Position numbers and translations under genes: made by a program. Positions 1-11,916 of a stretch of 64,000 nt of DNA are shown here, in pieces. The first letter of the stretch is position 1, and each line of letters starts with the position of its first letter. Source of the stretch: Euclidia mi (taxonomy: Eukaryota > Arthropoda > Insecta > Lepidoptera > Erebidae); contig OX123199.2 in NCBI GenBank assembly GCA_944739405.2, forward strand, positions 7,677,898-7,741,897, in the 5' to 3' direction. The notes under the pieces are model-generated. The model saw nothing but the letters and a program-made list of their open reading frames with translations. It made no database searches and had not been told where the DNA came from.

Positions 1-824
1 ATAACATTTTCATTTGAAAATCACACTACTTGCAAAGCATATTCAAAATATTTGAATAAAATATTCACTGTTCTTTCTGAAGTATACAATAAACATAAAA
101 GAAACCTACGTTTTAGTGTAGTTCAAGACATTTTTTCTGTAGGACAAATATTACTATATTAATAAACAACACAAGATTTTCAACTTTTTCCATGCTTGAA
201 GTGGTTTGACCCACTTTACGCCCGCACCCGATATTTAACGTTATTTCTGATGCCATAGCGTTTACTTCAGCCGGGCGCGCTAGCTTGTCACTCGAGCTAC
301 GCGCTCCGTCCGACGTGGATGTGTATCGCGTTCGCGCGCAACTATAGGTATTTTTATTACGATTTGTTTCGTAAAATAAGAAATAAAACATAAAAAATAA
401 AATGGGTAACAGGGTAAATAAGAGATCTTATGTTTAAAAATAAAAAGAAAGTTGACTTATTGAAGAATAATGCTAGAATCATGAGATATGCAAAGGTTTG
501 TTATCGAATTTAATTTACCTAATATTTTGATAAAGTATTGAGAACTGGGAACTATGGAGTCGATTTCATCTATGCAAAATTATAAAATATGCTTTATATT
601 ATTATGTTACTATCAACATGATTATATTTTCGTGTCATGTTCGTTTTATTTATCCCTAATAGACTTACAGATTTTTATTTTAGTATTCGATTTTCACAAA
701 TTCCTATCATGTAGATATTTTAAAAATATTTTTTCTACGAAATTTAGATACCTACAACCCCGGTTTCCACGGTTACCGGCCACACTTGCCCGCCGTGATC
801 GCCAATTTTCTTTATTTAAACACT

Positions 825-1036
825 AGTTGAGCCGGTTACACCCGCGTTATTTAAGGCTACTGTTCCGCTCCCGTGGCTCATAGCGTGATGTTGCATAGCC
901 TTTAGCATTCCTCGATAAATGGGCTATCTAACACTGAAAAGCACTCGCTTTTTCTAATCGGACTAGTAGTTCCTATGATTAGTGCGTTCAAGCAAACAAA
1001 CAAACTCTTCCGCTTTATATATATTAGTATTATCCG
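825..1036 (+). repeat. Interspersed repeat, family H (ends AACTCTTCCGCTTTATA)
   Basis: The segment reads from a GAGCCGGTTACACCCGCGTT-like head through GGGCTATCTAACACTGAA to a tail with CAAACAAACAAACTCTTCCG. The same order of blocks occurs inverted at 59338-59531, and its 3' block ends the larger element at 36598-38243. It has no coding capacity. It is a common type of non-autonomous insect repeat; I cannot assign its class. Confidence 0.65.
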
Positions 1037-1132
1037 ATACTCGCGACTTCATTCGTGTGGAATATGAATCTATAGTAATCTAAACACATAAACAAAATTC
1101 AAGTGTATCTCTGTGATTTCAAAATAACTGTC

Positions 1133-1625
1133 TTTTTAGGGTTCCGTACCTATACGGTAAAAACGTAAAAAAAAAACGTCTGTCTGTCACCAGGCTGTAT
1201 CTCATAAACCGTGGTAGCTAGAAAGCTGAAATTTACACAAATTATGTATTTCCGTTGCCGCTATAACAACAAATTCTAAAAATAAAAAAAATAAAAATAT
1301 TAAGGGGGGTCCCATACATTAAACGTGTTTTTTTCGTATTTTTTGGTTAATATTACTAACGGTAACAGGTAGACGCTTAAAATTTCCACAGAATATGTAG
1401 TTGAATATTACCTTTCAAAATAAATTATCAAATAAAAAAAGAAATATTAAAGAGGGCGCCCATACACCAAACGTAATTTTTAAGCAATTTGTTACTGGAT
1501 CTTAATAAACAGGTAGAAACCTAAAAGATATTTAAGTAAGCATACAACATACGTGATTTTCTTTCATAGATGATGGTAAGGAACCCTTCGTGCGCGAGTC
1601 TGACTCGCACTTGCCCATTTTTTTA
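1133..1625 (+). repeat. Widespread insect interspersed repeat (GGGTTCCGTAC...GACTCGCACTTG)
   Basis: It starts with TTTTTAGGGTTCCGTACC, carries CTGTCTGTCACCAGGCTGTA and GTTGCCGCTATAACAACAAA, and ends GGAACCCTTCGTGCGCGAGT followed by CTGACTCGCACTTG. I recognise this block order from many arthropod genomes. It is non-coding and probably a non-autonomous retroelement, but the class is uncertain. A decayed end of the same family may lie near 35380-35410. Confidence 0.7.
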
Positions 1626-1840
1626 ATTATATTATACATATAAGACCATATTACATATTACACGATCCAAAGTTTTTCTTTTTAAAGTTGTTTGTCTTGC
1701 TGTTTTTTCGGGGTAATCCTTGAAATGGCTAAACAGATTTGAATGGAACTTTCAGTGAAAGATATAGAACTTTGAAGAGCAACATATTAGATGTAATTTG
1801 AAGGCTGTAGGTATGTAGGTTTATGTTTTTATCTTTATAA

Positions 1841-2057
1841 TACCTATGTTTATATGTCATATGTCGTATGTAATATATCATATATGTTATATTATATGTC
1901 ATATGACGTATGTCATACGTTATATATGTTATAAGTTATATGTTATTATAACATATATATGTTACATTTTATATGCTATGTTATATGTTATATGTTATAC
2001 GTTATACGTTAAATGTTATATGTTATATATTATATGTTATATGATATAATTATGATA
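1841..2057. repeat. AT-rich tandem decamer array (TATATGTTAT-like)
   Basis: About 215 bp of degenerate 8-10 bp units such as TATGTCATA, TATATGTTAT and TACGTTATA, almost without C or G outside the unit core. Many units are self-complementary, so the array can form cruciform structures. The open frame across it encodes only low-complexity Y/I/C/M repeats and is not a gene. Confidence 0.85.
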
Positions 2058-2059
2058 TA

Positions 2060-2180
2060 CAGGGTGTCACAAGACCCATCACCAAGCCGAAGTCTACTCG
2101 TTTTGCACATCATGCCAAGTCATACTACGCGAAAATAATACCTTGGAAACGAAATATTTCTTTTGCTTAAAAAAATAGAC
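2060..2180 (+). repeat. 5' part of a TA-flanked MITE (CAGGGTGTCACAAGACCC family)
   Basis: It begins after a TA with CAGGGTGTCACAAGACCC, then CATCACCAAGCCGAAGTC, matching the complete copy at 26562-26936 and the inverted copy at 4262-4508. The right end is not recognisable, so this copy is truncated. Confidence 0.7.
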
Positions 2181-2204
2181 ACTCGTACGAGTTTATTAAT
2201 ATAG

Positions 2205-2305
2205 ATTTAAATGTCTGTCTTCTTGGCACTTGGCATTACGCCGCGGTCGTAGGTTCGATTCCCACCTAAGACAACACTGTGTAATCCACATATTTGGTAT
2301 TTCGT
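2205..2305 (+). repeat. tRNA-derived SINE fragment (family C)
   Basis: Contains a Pol III B-box-like GGTTCGATTCCCAC followed by the family tail (AACACTGTGTAATCCACA, TGTCCGTTGATG). It matches the body of family C copies at 21150-21392, 39165-39322 and 60790-61012. The 5' head is degraded, so it is not a tRNA gene. Confidence 0.65.
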
Positions 2306-2769
2306 GTCCGTTGATGTATGAAAGTAGAATAAAAAGAAACATATTATTAATATAAATAAAATAAATTAATCATAAGACATTCTGAAACAAGATTTCACAG
2401 CCTATGGCTTTGACTACAACTACAACATGTCGCATAAATCAATTGATTTATTCATATTTCTGCCTTTTATGGTATATTTTAGTCAATTTATTATCATATC
2501 ATAAATAACTATTCATAATACAAAAAATATTAATCAAGTCGTCTCTACTCCAATCGAAGCCCGCGTAGCGAGACATTCATTCACCTCGCGCAGCGGCGAG
2601 CTACGGGGTGAGGTGGCGGCCCGGGGCCGCTAGCGGGGAGAAAAGGCGGAGCTTACGCAAAACATATTTCGGAATGCCTGGTCTTAAGCAAGTTCTACTA
2701 TACCATAAGATGCCTCGCGCCCGCCTTAAAAGCCGAAAAATCTTTTTAAGAATAACTGCTGCCACAAAT

Positions 2770-3052
2770 GACAACCCAAGATTGGCAAGAGAGCAACTGT
2801 GAGGCTCTAAGTACCCGGCTGCACCAAACTTCCCTACAGCGAAAGAAAGCCTGCCTCCTGGTCACAACTTGCAGTGGTCGACCTGGAAATCGCTTAATTG
2901 CTTGAGAACTCAGGTCGGGCGCTGTAGGGAAAACATGGCTAGATGGGGATTTATAAACCACTCACTGGTCCACTGCAGCAAACAAGACCTTAAAGTGGCT
3001 TCAGACAATGCCGTCACCGTAGCCAAGTTTTGGGAACAGAAAATTTAATTTG
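2770..3052 (+). pseudogene. Remnant of a LINE ORF2 C-terminal region
   Basis: One frame reads QWSTWKSLNCLRTQVGRCRE followed by NMARWGFINHSLVHC. This resembles the region after the reverse transcriptase in several insect non-LTR retrotransposons, where a pattern like W..LNR.RTG.GRC...M.KWG precedes a CxCG zinc-binding cluster. The expected CDCG cysteines are not intact (HCSK follows instead), and stops lie on both sides. The preceding GC-rich stretch (2560-2660) may be part of the same insertion, but I could not read protein from it. The clade is uncertain (Jockey/CR1/R1-like ends all have this motif). It has no expected function. Confidence 0.6.
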
Positions 3053-3124
3053 AACCATTGATACGCAGAAGAAGACTAGACAGAGAGGGAAACTATGGTC
3101 TGGGACCGATAAAACAGGTCATAT

Positions 3125-3300
3125 CTTTAACTAGAGGATGTCCGCAGTTACACCCGCGCATTACTTTTGTAATTAAACCTTTTCTGCCCGATCCCGTGGG
3201 AAATTCATCAAATCCCTTCTAAGTGCACCCTTACTATCCACTCGGCACATACATGCCAAAGGAGAAATACCAAATACGGCCTGTAGCGGCCAGAAAGTTG
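3125..3300 (+). repeat. Diverged interspersed repeat, family E
   Basis: Blocks AGAGGATGTCCGCAG, CTGCCCGATCCCGTGGGAAA and GGCACATACATGCC match the better copies at 16152-16382 and 59127-59335. It is diverged and its 3' end is lost. Confidence 0.6.
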
Positions 3301-4109
3301 TGAATCGTTGAAATTAAACATATAATTTTTAAAATTTTTACATCGTTTTCGTTTCTTGATAGAGTATCGGTGAAAGAATTTAGTTTTTAAAGATTAATTA
3401 TTTTGAATAGGCTATGATAATAGCGGATGAATGTCTTATGTTGCCAGCATTAAAAATAAAATGAAGTATGGTAGGCAGAAATTGTTTTAAGGAAATAATA
3501 TTTTTATTATTATATTAGAAAACAATATATTTTATTTACTTTATAAGTATATTTGTTAATAGAATCAAGAAATATATAATTTATTATACATTCCATAATT
3601 ATTAATCGGTAAAAATCGTTTTGTTTTTTAATCCATAGTAGAAATATTTTTTCAAACCATTTGCAACACTTTTTTTATCTGTTATGTCATTCGTGTTGCT
3701 ACTGTGTATCGTAAATATTTTGCTCTGATTTGTTGGTGTTTTCGTACGGTTTTAATGTAATTTAATTGAATATAAATTCAATAATAATGATCAGTACCGT
3801 CTACCCATGCTAAGAATATGCAGCGGTGTTTGTGATTGTGGTTAGCTTTTTTGGACGAGTATACATAGTACGAGGTTCCCTAGTACACAGGTGATTATTC
3901 ATTATTATTGGCCACTCTTTATGTACTTTTTGTTCTTTAAGACGCAAAGACGTACCTTTATTTACATCTAGGTATTATATTTATGTTAAAATTAAATTTT
4001 GAGGTATATTTAGTTGCGGAATAATTTCCATTTCAAATATCTCGTATCTTATTTCCACCAAAAGTTATTTAAAAAGAAATTATACAGGTTAATAGAGTAG
4101 TCATTTATC

Positions 4110-4258
4110 TTCAAAACACACATGGTGTCGTGTTTGGCCGTGCCAGGCCCATAATGTATGGCCAAATGGTACATCTCCTTTCAGATTCATGTGCCTAATA
4201 GTTTTGCTGTGCGTTGTCTGTCAGTCAATCAACGGCAGAATTTTATATATACAGATAA
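4110..4258 (+). repeat. Family E fragment (3' portion)
   Basis: Contains GATTCATGTGCCTAATAGTT, TGTCTGTCAGTCAATCAACG and ATTTTATATATACAG, matching the 3' half of family E. It directly abuts the inverted MITE at 4262-4508, the same E-MITE junction seen at 26561/26562. Confidence 0.55.
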
Positions 4259-4261
4259 CTA

Positions 4262-4508
4262 AAAACTGATGATCACGATCCTCAGAAATGAGGGTACGAC
4301 CGCGAAGTGGAAATTTGTTATATAGATATCCTTTGCATCCGTGGATAAGTAGATATTTCGAGCATTGCACGCGCGCAAATTTAAATGGGGCTTACAAACG
4401 GATCTACTTAAAAAAAATGGTGCCCAGGCATTATTTTTGCTTAGTATGACTTGACATGATGTCCAAAATGAAGACTTCGGCTTGGTGATGGGTCTTGTGA
4501 CAACCTGT
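4262..4508 (-). repeat. TA-flanked MITE copy (inverted)
   Basis: The reverse strand starts with CAGGTTGTCACAAGACCC, then CATCACCAAGCCGAAGTCTT, and continues through the GTGGATAAGTAGATATTTCG block complement shared with 26562-26936. The distal end is degraded near 4262. It has no ORF of its own. Confidence 0.65.
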
Positions 4509-5375
4509 ATAATTATGTAATACAAAGTATTAGCATTTCTGCTTAATCAATTTAAATGGGACTCTTTGATGATACCAATAAAGTCAAAGTCAAAATCTCT
4601 TATTCAAAATTGGCTGGTAAACAGCTCTTTCTGAACGTTAAACACCTAAGCCTCCAAAACAAAATGACAAGTATGGTGTAACCGCACACATGTTAAATAT
4701 CATGTTGTTATGTAATCACTGCTCAGTCAAATCACGTTAAATGCATGAAAGACCCCAAAACAATTGGAACAAATTGCAAATAAACACAATAATAGTTGGG
4801 AACCAGTGTCTAAAATCTAACAGCATTTAAAAGTTAAAAAAATAATACGTACGGATTGTGTGCCAGTCACAGGTACTTACTTACTTTCAATGTGATTGAA
4901 CTATAACCTCCACCGACATCTGTCGGTTTATTGGCATCACGTGTAAGGCACGTGCATTCTCAAGTTCTTACGCGACAAGTTACCTACATATGTATAGAGT
5001 TATAAATTAAAGACCCGCTTCAGTTTGATATTAGTTCAGGTAATTTTGTGACTTCAATTTTTATGCAATTCAAACGCAGTGGTCTTAGATGTGGACATTA
5101 AGAACGTTATCGGTTGTTCTTTATATTATTTAATAGATTAAGTTATAAGCAGTCATTATAATCAACCTTGTCTTGATTTTATTTACTCGATTGTGAGCAC
5201 ATTACCTGTATACTAGGTCACAAAGGATCACCCATCAGGCATTGTCTTAGAACACTATTATTGCTTCTACATTATTTAAGCTCGATGTGAAATGAAAATG
5301 ATGCCCAAAATAGGCTGTATTTTATGCTGAGACTCGAATAACATACCAAACACGAAACCGACAAATTGAACTTAT

Positions 5376-5866
5376 ATTATAATGCCCTCAAATATGGAGC
5401 CCTTATCGTAAAAATTCACTCAAGCGAAAACTCGTCGATATGTATATACTGCCCGTCCTAACCTACGACGAAATCCAGAAGTCCAAACTGAAGATTTTCC
5501 AAAGGGCTATGGCATTGGCATGTGGCAATGTAGCATTCTCGCGGTAAAAAGGACCGACCATGTCCGGAACACCACGCTACGTTCCAAAACACGCATAGCC
5601 GATGTTGGCTTAAAATCTGCCAGGCTGAAGTGGGACTGGGCCGGTCACCTCTGCCGTATGCACCCAGAAAGGTGGGCTTATTTAGTAACCAGTTGGGTGC
5701 CTCATGATAGTCGACGACGACGCGGCAGACCTAAACGGAGATGGCGGGACGACCTGAATGAGCGACTGGCCGAACATAGCACAGGACAGGGATACATGGC
5801 GATCCTTGGGAGAGGCCTTTGCCCAACAGTGGGACACATCCATCGGCTAACTAAAAAAAAATCGTA
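5376..5866 (+). pseudogene. LINE reverse transcriptase C-terminal remnant
   Basis: The fragment starts in a frame reading LKRKLVDMYILPVLTYD, then shifts into an open frame from 5520 reading AVKRTDHVRNTTLRSKTR, RLKWDWAGHLCRMHPERW and RRGRPKRRWRDDL. These are the conserved post-RT blocks of the insect endonuclease/RT-type LINEs and closely match the minus-strand copy at 32523-33510. A deletion relative to that copy removes the QTCSLT stretch. The 3' end is the usual AGGCCTTTGCCCAACAGTGG followed by an A-run. 5' truncation is typical of target-primed insertion. It is not a host gene. Confidence 0.85.
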
Positions 5867-6299
5867 AGGAAGCTACAAACACGTAGGGGTAGGTATATAA
5901 AATAAATTAAACACCAACATACGGATATTGGTTCATCAGAAAATTTCCGTGGAAGTATTTTTTGCCATCCAACAATGAATAACAAGCAAGTCAAAGTGCA
6001 TGAAAGAATATAACGCTTTTCCGTGGGCGATTCACATGCGAACCAGTGGGTTCGTTTATTTCCATAGGGCTGCAGATCTTAAGATAATTGTCGTTAAGTG
6101 CTTTATTTTGAAATATATTGAAATTTTCTGCGATTCCAATCAAATAAATGTTTTCGACATCAATTATGAGTAAAATTTTCACTGCATTCAGCAGGTATAC
6201 TCGTACATTGAGTTCAGCGTACCAAACGCTGATGTCGATTTAACTGAAACAGCAATTTGTTCTCGTAATAGGAATTTCATATGGCGAGTAGGTACATGC

Positions 6300-6832
6300 T
6301 TGTATTACGTAAAATATCCAGAGAATGCATACGTATCGGGTTCGAATCCACGGCGCACACCACTGACTTTTCGGAGTTATGTGCGTTTTGAATTGTTAAT
6401 TATCTAATTATCGCTTGTCCCGTGCCTCGGAGAGCACGTTTAGCCGTCGGTCCCGGTTGTAATGAAGATCTTGACTGTCGTTATAGGGCGTCAGTAAGTA
6501 TCTGTAAAATAAACTGACACTTGTCTAAACCATGGAATAACCCTTCGGGTTGCGGAGGTCAGACAGAGTCGCTCCGTGTAAAAGCTAATATTCAGCCAAA
6601 TCCGGTTAGAGATCATCATTAATTATCGCTCGCTTAACGATGTACCCGGTAGATGGCAATTGGCTCGCCCCCTCTTACATTGGGACCGAAACATAACTCG
6701 CGAAGCGTGGTTGTGTAATACACCTCTGCCTACCCCTTCGGGGATAAAAGGCGTGAAGTTATGTTATGTTATCCGGTTAGACTAGAAAGCGGACTCAGGG
6801 TTGAAACTAGGATAACGCTAGGAAAATTATGA
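6300..6832 (+). repeat. tRNA-derived SINE, family A, interrupted by another SINE
   Basis: The body has GGGTTCGAATCCACGGCGC (B box), TTATCGCTTGTCCCGTGCCT, AACTGACACTTGTCTAAACC and CCCTTCGGGTTGCGGAGGTC, then CCAAATCCGGTTAGA at 6596-6610. It resumes at 6771 with ATCCGGTTAGACTAG and ends near GGATAACGCTAGG. The 160 bp between are a family B insertion flanked by an 11-bp repeat. The A-box region is degraded. Confidence 0.8.
6611..6770 (+). repeat. Family B SINE (5'-truncated) inserted in family A SINE
   Basis: The insert runs from GATCATCATTAATTATCGCT through GGCTCGCCCCCTCTTACATT and ACACCTCTGCCTACCCCTTC to a GTTATGTTATGTT tail. ATCCGGTTAGA at 6600-6610 is repeated exactly at 6771-6781, giving an 11-bp target-site duplication. 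The copy lacks the tRNA-like head. Confidence 0.88.
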
Positions 6833-7187
6833 TACAGATAATCCGTACCTATATCGGTATGTGATAAAGCATCGCGTACAGTATAATACGTTATGTTACG
6901 TTTTGACACATTCTTCTTCTAAAACGATCAGGAGTGAAGACGGCAATGTTCAATACAAGACAAAAAAAATATTTTCTTCTCTAATTGCCGATTTCGAAAT
7001 CGCAATGGCTTTTGAAAAGTGAATCTGTTGAGGGTGTTGCTTGAATTAAGCTAAGTGTTTAATGTAATCCACAATTCCGTAAATTCAATGCCCTATGAAA
7101 ATCTACTCACATTCTGGCGTGAAATACTCCAACATCAATTAAGAGAATCATTATTCTGCGCTTCGTTATATTCATAATTAACTATAA

Positions 7188-7492
7188 GTGCGGTTTCAGA
7201 TTAGCGTTTTATACGCGCGTATAAGCTCGTTTTTGGAAGCGCATGTAGGCGCGTATAGGCGCGCCTTATGGCACACGCGGATCTCGTACGAGCGTTGACG
7301 CGCTGCTAAGCTCGTATAACCACGAGCCGTCAAAATCCATGTTGACACTGACAAGACGTCACTACCGTTTCGAGCAAACACGCCCGTTTACGTGAGTCTG
7401 GTTTTTTGAAGCGCGTATTGTAACGCGCGTGTAAGCGCGAATGCTAAAACGACCGTATACGCGCAGAAAAATACGCTAATCTGAAACCGCCC
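7188..7492. mobile_element. GC-rich MITE with 19-bp terminal inverted repeats
   Basis: The left end GTGCGGTTTCAGATTAGCG and the right end, read on the other strand, GGGCGGTTTCAGATTAGCG, match at 18 of 19 positions and enclose 305 bp. The interior is full of CGCGTAT/ATACGCG and GCGCGTATA motifs in both orientations, so the element can fold almost end to end. Flanks are TATAA on both sides. There is no transposase; superfamily unassigned. Confidence 0.8.
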
Positions 7493-8787
7493 TTATAAAA
7501 CGTCATTGCCGGTATCGCGTCACGTAATAGCTTTATTGGTTTCGTATAACGACACTTAAATCACACAGCGGTTTTTAATCGATGTTACATAAATACACAT
7601 AACATATTATGATCTTCACAAAAAATATTTATAAATTAATTCCTGTAGGCTTGCGCAATCTAATTACATACAAGCTTGTCGTGGGGTAATCTCAACCCAG
7701 AGAGCTATGCTTGCCTTTGATCTTGATATTAACCAAATTGTGCTATTTAGAACTGAACTGCGCTCCAAAGTCGTTTTGAATTCTTTCAATGTTAGTGCAT
7801 AGATAAATCACTTTCCATTTCCTTTACTTGAAAAGGGGTTACCAGCAGCTACTGGGATTCTATACGAAATGTTATTCAGTTACAACATAAGTGTTTCACG
7901 GGTCGGACCCGAGAGATATAAACAAACCCAAATTACTATGCTCCCAGGGCATATAATTCACCTGGCAACGTATACCTTTTAGTTTCTGAATAAACTCAGT
8001 CCCATATTATTTTCATAAAGTTGTAGGGACATGGATCGTGGACGTCGCAAATTAAACAGCGTTACTCGACAATTACAAGCATAGACCCGTAGCATATGAA
8101 ATGCACTTGATTATTGTGATAAACAGTCGGTCTCAATATTTGATGTACTGATGGGTTTGGCTGCTGGGTATTAAGGATTAACATCTAAATATAAGACGTT
8201 TGCTTTCCACGGTAGACCAACGCAATACTTTTGGGCAAATAATTATAATCTCAGTGAGAGGTACCAAGGAATATTCTTACAAGCGCCACTCCATGAAACC
8301 TTTCATACATTATTGCATTTTTATATTTGTAAAATACATTAATGTTGAGAATGGTAAAACCTCATTAGTTTAAAAGCGTACAAGCATTGTTGCATCTCTT
8401 TAAAGGATGTTTATCAGGTTGTGTGGCGTGTGCAATTCATAAATGAGAAAATACGAATACTCAGGTTTATTAAATTCATAACAAGAGTATTCTTGTTAAA
8501 ATGTTGACTTTGATATGTTATTTTTTTTAATAATGATGCAAACATTGATCGAAATGCAATCCACATTGTTCATATTATGTCGCTGCCAAGTAGCTTAATC
8601 TACCGTTCAATTAATAGCCTAGCCTCTTATGAAATTGCGACGTCAAGCTGTGGTTGCTGTCATTGTAAATTATTTTCAGCCGTAAGCTTAAAAAAATAAA
8701 AATTTTGGTACACATATTTAATGTGTTATCACAGCTAACTTAATATTGTGTTTACTATGACTGTCCAAACTATAAATTATAAATTAG

Positions 8788-8960
8788 GCTAGTCTTCGGC
8801 CGCGGCTCCGCCCACATAAATTGTACGCCTAAACCTTCCCCAGCAATCACCCTATCTATTCGTGAAACTGTACAAAAATTCGTTGGGTAGTTTTTGATTT
8901 TATCGCATTCCTATAGACAGACAGACAGAAAAGTAGGAATTTATTTTATAAAATGTATAG
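8788..8960 (+). repeat. Interspersed repeat fragment (related to family D)
   Basis: Contains CGGCCGCGGCTCCGCCCACA, AACCTTCCCCAGCAATCACC, AATTCGTTGGGTAGTTTTTG and a (CAGA)n stretch before the end. The block order 'CCGCGGC.CCGC... CCTTCC... TCC/TTCGTTG.GTAGTTTT... ACAGACAGA' parallels family D (16508-16680, 40088-40260), but sequence identity is low. Confidence 0.55.
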
Positions 8961-9539
8961 ATGATCAAAACGAGACAGTAAAATCAAACAAAAAGCGACA
9001 CCGCGATCGTCTGAAATTATTTACAAAAGACCTTTTAAGTAAAATTTCTGAGTTGACTTCAAAGTGATAGCTTGTTATACTCCCGCTGTGTTAATAAAAC
9101 AAGATTTCCTGCTCGTTATAAGACCAATTAGGTACGAGAAGGGATGGCAACACAGGATATAGGTATTTTATCCGAAGCCAAGAATCAATAGAATGTCATA
9201 ACACACACGTCTTTTCTGTTTACGCTTTTACTGAACCATCAGTCAGGGTCTACCAATGAAATAGTGAATAGGAATGATACCTCGTATTAATTCCAAAGTA
9301 TTGGCTGTTTCCTTACTCAATTAATTTAAATAATATATTTTTCAGTTGTTTGGTTTTTCTTTAAAAAAAGGTGTATGATTAGACTAGGTGAAAACATCCC
9401 TATTGTAGACTACAAGGCTAGTTCCTAGATTGTGAGTGACAAGACTGTCTGACCATAGACCAACAGACACAGAACAGACGCTACCAATAGACTGCCATGC
9501 AGAGAGTATCTATATTTGTGAGTTTTGTGACTAACTTTG

Positions 9540-9722
9540 GGGTCTGAGTTTTCAACCGCCAAAGGCCTCCGACTTGGCCTAACGATTATTGTCCTGAAAC
9601 AAGAACCAGGACCAGTAGCTCTTCGTGTCCTCCGATGCCCGCTAGCGCTCTGGTGTAGTAGCACACGCGGTCACCCATCCAACTGGCCACCTGTGGAAGC
9701 GTTCCTTAACTTTGCCAACCTA
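9540..9722 (-). repeat. 5S rRNA-derived SINE
   Basis: On the reverse strand it reads GGCAAAGTTAAGGAACGCTT, then CAGTTGGATGGGTGACCGCG. This corresponds to the 3' half of 5S rRNA (GAAGTTAAGCAACG...CTTGGATGGGTGACCGC), including the box C region. It is followed by a non-5S tail (AGAGCGCTAGCGGGCATCGG, GCGGTTGAAAACTC). Copies at 23273-23412 and 27635-27815 share head and tail, so this is a SINE and not a 5S gene. Confidence 0.75.
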
Positions 9723-10344
9723 TTACACTGATTCAATATACCTATTACTATAAGAAAACAATATTTGCATTTAATTCCGTATTCTTTACGTGCCTGGCCA
9801 TGTAAAATGCGTGCCTTGTAAACTTCGCCAAATCATTTGTATATTTCCGAATATCCTCATCCCAAAACTGTTTCCTATCGCCTTGTTGTTTTCCGCAAGC
9901 CACGGGTACTATGTAAATTACTGTAGGTATAATGTTTTATGTAAAAATGACTATAATATTAAATGCATTAGACTATAAGTGCTGTTGATGTATGAGCAAG
10001 TCTGTCTACGAGTTTATCACTTAGCGCCAGTAATGCATTCACGACGATGTCCACAGCTATCTGACTACTCAGCGTTTTGTACGCACAAATTGCATTGGAA
10101 AGTTCTAGACCAACTGCGCTGTGATCCGTTACCTGACTGAACTGCCGAGCTAATGTGATAAACATTTGTGCGAGGTGAAAATCAAACCTAGCTCCGTCTA
10201 ATTCAATAACACACGTAGCCAACGAATGCGCAATGAAAAACCTGCATGACATACGTAGTGATTTATGAATAAGACATAGGTTAAATTAATGGATATGGAG
10301 CGATTCTAATGTACTCAAAATATATGAAATCCCTTACTACAGAA

Positions 10345-10466
10345 TTCAATATTCGATCTATAGATAGATCTGTAGATTTTAGATTCGTTTTTGACATAAG
10401 CTCCATACAAAATATGTCAAACACGAATCTCGAATCTCAAAATCCATGTATGGATCGAATATTGAA
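10345..10466. repeat. Imperfect fold-back element (~55-bp arms)
   Basis: TTCAATATTCGATC at 10345-10358 is matched in inverse by GATCGAATATTGAA at 10453-10466. The arms continue inward (AGATTCGT...TGACAT) with scattered mismatches around a short spacer. A related sequence (GAATTCAATATCCGATTCAT) is at 35075-35215. The open frame spanning it is an accident of the repeat. Probably a snap-back MITE. Confidence 0.65.
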
Positions 10467-11749
10467 AATGGCCTTAAAAGTCTTTCATAATTTTATTATG
10501 ATAAAAAACTTAGAAATCGTTAATTCCAAAACTCTATCGAATGTTATCCATTGTCTAATATCCATAGTACAAGCTTTGCTTAGTTTTGTCAAGATGATGT
10601 TGTGTGTATGTACCTACTTGAGTATTTATATCATTAATCTCACAACAATATCAAGTTATGTTAGCGGTTAAAAGTAGCCTATGTCACTCACCCACCTCCT
10701 ATCTCCACACTAAAATCATGCCATAATATCGTTCCAACAATTTAATATGCGCAATACTTGGAAAAGTTTGTGTTCGAGATTTCAGATTATTGATTTCTCC
10801 TCTATCGCAGCTCGAGAACATTTTATTTTATTTTACTTATATTTTCGATTAAAATGTTGACGTCGCCCAGGTATGTACTAGTAACATGCAGATACAAGCG
10901 GTAACCAGAATATCGCCATACAAATGTATTCAACCTGCATTAGTATACATGTGCACTCAGGTGACAAAATTCGTCTCAGTGCACAGGTACAGTCAGTGAC
11001 AATTCTTAAATAAAATTGCCACCTATTTCAAGACCACGGAGAAATTGTGAATGGAGGATGGAGAATTCATATCACTATTCGTTGAGTGAAAATATGCCGG
11101 GTATGCGCGATACGTATCCGAGATGTGTGGTTCCATACGTAGTTATGCCGATTGAACAAACATCAAATACCCTTTGCGGGTTTGTTAAATACCGATTGTG
11201 TGGATAATGGATAGGTTAACCATGAGGCAACCAACAAATATTTTAATGCAGATTTAATATTCTTACAGTAAAGTAAAAATAATTAAATATTTTACTATTT
11301 TTTTTTAAATAGAACTGTTCAACTTTTGCAGTTCAAACACATCTGATATATCAGCTCCCAATTTCTACTGTGACATACCAACCTTTTTTACTTACTTTTC
11401 TTTGATCTCTTGTGCACGTTTAATTGTGTTCATTTATCAAAACATTTTTCAGTTCTATTTATTTATGTGTAGTCCAAGTAATGTGTTGCTTTACAGAGCA
11501 CTATCTAAATGAGTGTGGGTTTGAAGAAGTAAACAAAAATCCTCGTTCGTTTAGCTTTGCCAACATGTGTTTTAATTACGCTTAACATTTTTATACCTCG
11601 ATGTAAGCTTCTTTTTAATCATACACGGTAAAGGATTCTCAACGCGAATACAAATAAAAATAAATATATACACCTGCATGTTATTAAAACGGAAGGCAGC
11701 ACACATCGATTGCGACGTACAGTAGTATACGAACTTTAACTTTACAATG

Positions 11750-11916
11750 AATTAAATGTAATAGCTGTGCTTTGTATGTGTATTAGTTGACTACTATGAA
11801 TGTATTGTATTTGTTGTATTGTGAATTGTATAGGTACCTAGCTGTTTGTATTATATTTATTGTATTGTGCGTTGTATTTGGTGTGTCAATAAATGATTTA
11901 CTTACTTACTTACATG
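11750..11916 (+). repeat. LINE 3' end with (TTAC)n tail
   Basis: TGTATTG-rich sequence ends in GTGTGTCAATAAATGATTTA followed by CTTACTTACTTAC. A 'CAATAAATG + tetranucleotide' terminus is typical of insect non-LTR retrotransposon 3' ends. No coding sequence is attached. Confidence 0.5.

Noticed and set aside
113..391. Minus-strand 92-codon open frame at the window start
   Set aside because: No domain and no similarity; its middle lies in a short GC-rich patch and its ends are AT-rich noise.
10309..10671. 120-codon open frame
   Set aside because: Spans a fold-back repeat; no domain, no splice context and no similarity recognised.
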